8,803 nucleotides of DNA. It comes from Chlamydiota bacterium. Its GTDB lineage: Bacteria > Chlamydiota > Chlamydiia > Chlamydiales > JAJFMI01. The DNA lies in contig JAJFMI010000023.1 of NCBI GenBank assembly GCA_021772235.1, positions 1 to 8,803 of the forward strand. The letters are read 5' to 3'. Positions 5,874-8,803 of the stretch are shown in pieces. The notes under the pieces were generated by a model. The model ran no database searches, was not told where the DNA came from, and saw nothing but the letters and a program-made list of their open reading frames with translations. Both the position numbers and the translations under genes were made by a program. Each line of letters opens with the position of its first letter. Position 1 is the stretch's first letter.

Positions 5874-6968
5874 ATGAGTACAGATACAACAAATAATACA
5901 TCACCTACAGGTCCTTATACACCAGTTTCTTCGGAACAGGACATTTACAACCAGTTTTCATGGGTTTTGAATGGAGATGTTGAAGATGTAAACTACGTTT
6001 TGATTGTTGTTGCGACAATGATTGTTGTGATGTCTTATTACAATTTGCAGTTAAACGATACCTCTAATATTTCAGGTTCATTGACGCTGATGTCCAATGA
6101 CGTAACAACGATTAACAATGAGTTGTCAACACTGCAGTCTGCTATTTATTATACAGGTGACGATAGTGATGGTACCAATGGTTATTCGGTTGATACTACA
6201 ATCTTTACTCAGGATGATGCAGATGCTTTAGCCGGCGCATTCACTGATCTATTTTACTCCGATTCAAGCTCAAGTTTTACTTGGGATGATATGGCGATTT
6301 CTGATCCGCAGAATGGTACTACTTACTATTTGCAGCCAAATGGTACTTGGAGTACTACAGCGTTTACAGGTGAAAATGAAGTGACTATTAATGGTCATAC
6401 ATTTACGCCAGCTGACTACGGATTAACAGGCGATTCTTCTGTATCTGATGCGGGTCTCTACATGATGGCCAACGCAGTTTACACTGTTGATATTGACGTT
6501 TTTAATGGTACCGAGATCGATGTAGATACAACATTTCCGACAGATTCTGAGTACACGAACGGAAATGATCCCGTAATGAGTTCATTGGATGAGCTGTGGA
6601 ATGATTTTACCGCTCCAGTTGAGTATGAAAATAGCAGTAATGGAAACAGCGGTGAGGACATGTCCCTTGCGGGTGGAATAGCGGAGTACGATGAGACTGG
6701 TGATATATCAGATCTTTGGGATTCCCTAATCTGGATGGGAAATATGTCTGGATCTGATACTGCAAATGGAGAGGGTTCTCAGCTATCTGTGATGATACAG
6801 GAAGGTAATAATGCGATTACGCAGATTAATAACATGTCGACCTTGGAGACAAATAGCATCCAAGAGTTCACGCAAGAAATATCCACAATGAATTCGATTG
6901 CGCAAGCGATGATTTCAGATGGATCACAAGCTATCATGAATTCTGTAAATTCACAGAAGACAGGTTAA
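5874..6968 (+). CDS. Extremely acidic putative secreted filament/translocon protein
   Basis: Unrecognised 364-residue protein. By my count it has 36 Asp and 18 Glu but only one Lys (K362), no Arg, one His and no Cys, so its pI must be very low. Residues 1-20 are Thr/Asn/Ser/Pro-rich without a Sec signal. A hydrophobic segment (40-57, NYVLIVVATMIVVMSYYN) leads into a probable amphipathic helix (58-92). The middle (about 95-290) is Asp/Gly/Thr/Tyr-rich with strand-like stretches, resembling an exposed domain. Residues about 302-360 look like a Gln/Asn/Ser-rich helix or coiled coil. The hydrophobic helix, variable central domain and C-terminal helix repeat the plan of the preceding gene product, with a much larger middle. 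They also match the EspA/SseB plan, in which the two helices pack in a filament core and the middle is displayed. The ribosome site is poor (GAG 14 bases upstream). I am sure of the gene, not of the role. Confidence 0.85.
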   Translation: MSTDTTNNTSPTGPYTPVSSEQDIYNQFSWVLNGDVEDVNYVLIVVATMIVVMSYYNLQLNDTSNISGSLTLMSNDVTTINNELSTLQSAIYYTGDDSDGTNGYSVDTTIFTQDDADALAGAFTDLFYSDSSSSFTWDDMAISDPQNGTTYYLQPNGTWSTTAFTGENEVTINGHTFTPADYGLTGDSSVSDAGLYMMANAVYTVDIDVFNGTEIDVDTTFPTDSEYTNGNDPVMSSLDELWNDFTAPVEYENSSNGNSGEDMSLAGGIAEYDETGDISDLWDSLIWMGNMSGSDTANGEGSQLSVMIQEGNNAITQINNMSTLETNSIQEFTQEISTMNSIAQAMISDGSQAIMNSVNSQKTG

Positions 6969-7001
6969 TAAATTTAATAAAAATAATAATAGGATAAATA
7001 T

Positions 7002-7931
7002 ATGTCAGCACAAACAGATAACAATTCAAATAGTAAGTTCGGTGGAAACATCATGTTTACAGTCGACAATACATTGGGTCTAAACCAGATCCAACAGATG
7101 CAGTCGATGAACTCGAATGCCTTGCAGATGGATAATGCAAACACCGCTTTGCAAAATTTATCCAAGGCGATGGGAGATCTTGATACTCCAAATTCCGGTA
7201 TCGGAGGGGACCTCCTTTCTGTAGGGGTTTTTGCTGCATTTGCAGTTGGTGGATTGGTTCTTTCATGCTTAATTGGACCTGAGGCAGAAGTGGCTGCAGA
7301 TGCAGCTGCTGTAGCAGTTGATGGTGCTATTGAGGGAGCGGTTGTAGGAACAGAAGCTCTAGTCGAAGGGAGTGCGGATGCGGTGGTAGATGCGGGAGCT
7401 GACGTTGTTATGGATGAAACAATTGAAGGCGCAACAGAGCTTACTGATTTTGCTGCTTCTGGAATAGAAGGAGGGGCGGAAAGTAGTGTTGAAGCGGGTA
7501 CAGAAGTTGCTTCTGAAAGTACAGAGGCTCTTAGTGGAAGTACAGAAGCTCTAAGCGAAACTGTTGAAGAAGTTACAGAAAACTCAAAAAGCTTCACAGA
7601 CAAGGTTAAAGACGCCGTTGTAAATGGTGGGAGCAAAGTTACAAAAGCTGCTAAACGTGTCAGTCCATTAGTAGCTGGTGTAACAATTGGTGGTGCTCTT
7701 ATGACTGCTGGAATGACTATCGATGGCGGGGTGACATCAGCGACAAGCGCGAAGTTTACAAAGCAATCTAATGACTTGAACTCTAAGAGTTCACAGGTAC
7801 AGAACGTAATTGGTGAGATCAACACTAGACTTAGTCAAAACGAGCAGAGTATTCAAGGTGCTCAGCAGGTGATTCAGTCGACTTTCCAAATTGCTTCACA
7901 AATTTATAACATTACCCCATCAGCGGCGTAA
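7002..7931 (+). CDS. Putative two-hydrophobic-segment type III translocator
   Basis: Unrecognised 309-residue protein with a good ribosome site (AGGA 6991-6994). Residues 1-20 are Asn/Ser/Gln-rich with no Sec signal, followed by a helical Gln/Met/Asn-rich stretch (27-60). The first hydrophobic segment is at 70-92 (VGVFAAFAVGGLVLSCLIG) and the second at about 220-243 (PLVAGVTIGGALMTAGMTI). Between them is an Ala/Val/Glu/Gly-rich linker with no Lys or Arg from residue 56 to 195, ending in four 7-residue repeats (166-193). The C-terminal third is basic, then forms a Gln/Ser/Asn-rich helix (250-302). Two membrane segments followed by a helical C-terminus is the plan of YopB/SseC/EspD-class translocators, although this protein is shorter than most and its segments are farther apart. 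A bilobed Inc domain, with closely spaced segments, is not seen. The next gene starts 14 bases later. Function is inferred from architecture and operon position. Confidence 0.83.
   Translation: MSAQTDNNSNSKFGGNIMFTVDNTLGLNQIQQMQSMNSNALQMDNANTALQNLSKAMGDLDTPNSGIGGDLLSVGVFAAFAVGGLVLSCLIGPEAEVAADAAAVAVDGAIEGAVVGTEALVEGSADAVVDAGADVVMDETIEGATELTDFAASGIEGGAESSVEAGTEVASESTEALSGSTEALSETVEEVTENSKSFTDKVKDAVVNGGSKVTKAAKRVSPLVAGVTIGGALMTAGMTIDGGVTSATSAKFTKQSNDLNSKSSQVQNVIGEINTRLSQNEQSIQGAQQVIQSTFQIASQIYNITPSAA
7497..7580 (+). repeat. Four 21-base (7-codon) repeats within the coding region
   Basis: Residues 166-193 read as four consecutive 7-residue units: GTEVASE, STEALSG, STEALSE and TVEEVTE. The middle two are also close at the DNA level: AGTACAGA(G/A)GCTCT(T/A)AG occurs at 7518-7534 and again at 7539-7555, exactly 21 bases apart. 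The heptad period and the A/L/V positions fit an acidic amphipathic helix or coiled coil, probably grown by slippage or unequal exchange. Confidence 0.75.
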
Positions 7932-7945
7932 AGGAGATAAAGAAC

Positions 7946-8455
7946 ATGGCAGAACAAGATATGAATGCAGTTACGGCCCTCTCTTTAGCATCGCTTATGA
8001 TGACAGAGTTAACGGGTGCGAACTACGAAGCAAACAATGACATGATGCAGCAGCAAAATTCGATTATGGATAGCGATAGCACATGGGCAAGTATAGCGAA
8101 GTATTCAGGGTATGTTCTTATGGGTGCTGGAGCTATTGCTTCACTTGTCACTCCATTTACCTCTGGTTTATCTGGGATCAAGAGAAGTGATTTCTCAACT
8201 GGTTTTATGGCAGGACTTGATTTCACTAAAGCTGTTGCTTCTGGAGTAAAAGCTGCTTCTGGTGGAATAAATGCAATTGCGAGTAGCTTAACGCAGCTCG
8301 ATCAGCAAAAGATAAAAAGTTCCCAGGCGAATGGAAAAGGGTACATTACAGCAGGTCAACAGGCTTTAGAGAGTGGACAAAACTTAAATAAAGCGGTTAA
8401 ACAATACATTGCAAATTTAGGGCAGGCAGAAAATGTTAAGCCTGTAAGGGGATAA
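7946..8455 (+). CDS. Putative small translocator-like secreted protein
   Basis: Unrecognised 169-residue protein with the best ribosome site of the operon (AAGGAG 7931-7936, 9 bases before the ATG and overlapping the previous stop). Residues 1-45 are helical and Met/Asn/Gln-rich with no Sec signal. A Gly/Ala-rich hydrophobic segment spans about 54-76 (GYVLMGAGAIASLVTPF). Residues 85-160 are a Ser/Gln/Ala-rich helical region with small-residue patterning typical of amphipathic hairpins. There is no cysteine. Single-segment, Gly/Ala-rich small proteins downstream of a larger translocator recall SseD, EspB and YopD, the second pore component of type III systems. This is a resemblance of plan, not of sequence. 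The next gene begins 2 bases after the stop, so translation of the two is probably coupled. Confidence 0.83.
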   Translation: MAEQDMNAVTALSLASLMMTELTGANYEANNDMMQQQNSIMDSDSTWASIAKYSGYVLMGAGAIASLVTPFTSGLSGIKRSDFSTGFMAGLDFTKAVASGVKAASGGINAIASSLTQLDQQKIKSSQANGKGYITAGQQALESGQNLNKAVKQYIANLGQAENVKPVRG

Positions 8456-8457
8456 TT

Positions 8458-8803
8458 ATGTCAGGCGATAATACACAAGGAATAAATGTAAAAATGATTA
8501 GCGGTGCCGCCGCTAACGTAATGACAATCGTGTCGGAAACTGTAGGCTCTATTAATGAGTACGCACAGAAAGCAAATAAAGCCGCTTCTGAAATGATGGT
8601 TTCTGCTCTTTGGAGTGGTTTTGCTGGAAGTGTAGCGGGAATGTTAGGTGGGTTTTCTACAAGTTTGGGTGAGCTTAGTCAATCAGCCACAAGTTTCGCG
8701 TTGGGAAAAGATAGTCTTGCAAAAGGTGCAGAGCTTAAAGGCATAAGAGATACTAAAGAGGCTGCTCTAAGACCGTTAAAAGCAGGACGAGATGTTGACT
8801 TTG
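8458..8803 (+). CDS. Putative small translocator-like protein, 3' end outside window
   Basis: An open frame of 115 codons runs off the right edge. The ATG at 8458 is preceded at 6 bases by AAGGGG (8446-8451) that overlaps the end of the previous gene. The protein begins MSGDNTQGIN, then has a helical stretch (12-48), a Gly/Ala hydrophobic segment (about 50-70, WSGFAGSVAGMLGGF), and a more basic helical part (84-112, with AKGAELKGIRDTKEAALRP). The layout of helix, glycine-rich hydrophobic patch and helix repeats that of the preceding gene product, so the two may be distant paralogues. No cysteine is seen. Role inferred as in the preceding gene: a secreted translocon component or effector, with low certainty. 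The missing C-terminus could change the reading. Confidence 0.78.
   Translation, partial: MSGDNTQGINVKMISGAAANVMTIVSETVGSINEYAQKANKAASEMMVSALWSGFAGSVAGMLGGFSTSLGELSQSATSFALGKDSLAKGAELKGIRDTKEAALRPLKAGRDVDF

Noticed and set aside
6974..7825. A 283-codon open frame on the minus strand opposite the two-segment protein gene
   Set aside because: Its translation is low-complexity (Ala/Ser/Thr/Pro-rich) and mirrors the GCA/GAA/GTA-rich codons of the plus-strand gene. The plus frame has a good ribosome site and fits the operon.
5150..8803. Chlamydial inclusion membrane (Inc) proteins
   Set aside because: Inc proteins carry a bilobed pair of closely spaced hydrophobic segments. These proteins have one segment, or two separated by about 130 residues.
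1..8803. CRISPR arrays, insertion sequences or attachment sites
   Set aside because: I found no regularly spaced repeats, transposase-like frames or flanking terminal repeats. The only tandem repeat is the coding heptad at 7497-7580.

Overview
The window most likely comes from a chlamydia, probably one of the environmental (Parachlamydiales-type) lineages. The main evidence is gene order. The last codons of a TatD-family hydrolase are followed by sdhC-sdhA-sdhB, and I recall the same order in Chlamydia trachomatis (CT594 to CT591). The Sdh proteins are of the B-type cytochrome b class found in chlamydiae, Bacillus and epsilonproteobacteria. Base composition is moderate in the sdh genes and AT-rich elsewhere.

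Layout. (1) Positions 3-80 hold the 3' end of a tatD-like gene. (2) Positions 84-605, minus strand, hold an unrecognised 173-residue protein lying between tatD and sdhC. Its stop is 3 bases from the tatD stop. (3) Positions 752-4352 hold sdhC, sdhA (TTG start) and sdhB in a tight operon encoding succinate dehydrogenase. All flavin, active-site and iron-sulfur ligands I looked for are present. A strong hairpin at 4390-4437 closes the operon. (4) Positions 4353-4739 are non-coding with several inverted repeats. (5) Positions 4740-4945 hold a probable stand-alone structured RNA of about 206 nt. It has a perfect TATAAT box, its ends pair with each other, and much of its 5' half can pair with its 3' half, an architecture like 6S RNA. 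(6) From 5150 to the right edge are five co-directional genes with gaps of 31, 33, 14 and 2 bases. They encode Cys-poor, Ser/Thr/Asn-rich proteins with one or two short hydrophobic segments and helical C-termini.

The five-gene operon is the most interesting part. I recognise none of its proteins by strong sequence identity. However, their architecture and order (two proteins resembling the EspA/SseB filament, then a two-hydrophobic-segment protein, then two small one-segment proteins) recall the filament and translocon genes of SPI-2 and LEE type III secretion systems (sseB-sseC-sseD; espA-espD-espB). If this is right, the operon would encode an extracellular filament and pore module distinct from the known chlamydial CopB/CopD translocators. 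This is inference and needs structure-level comparison. The second protein is extraordinary on its own: 364 residues with 54 acidic residues, one lysine, no arginine and no cysteine.
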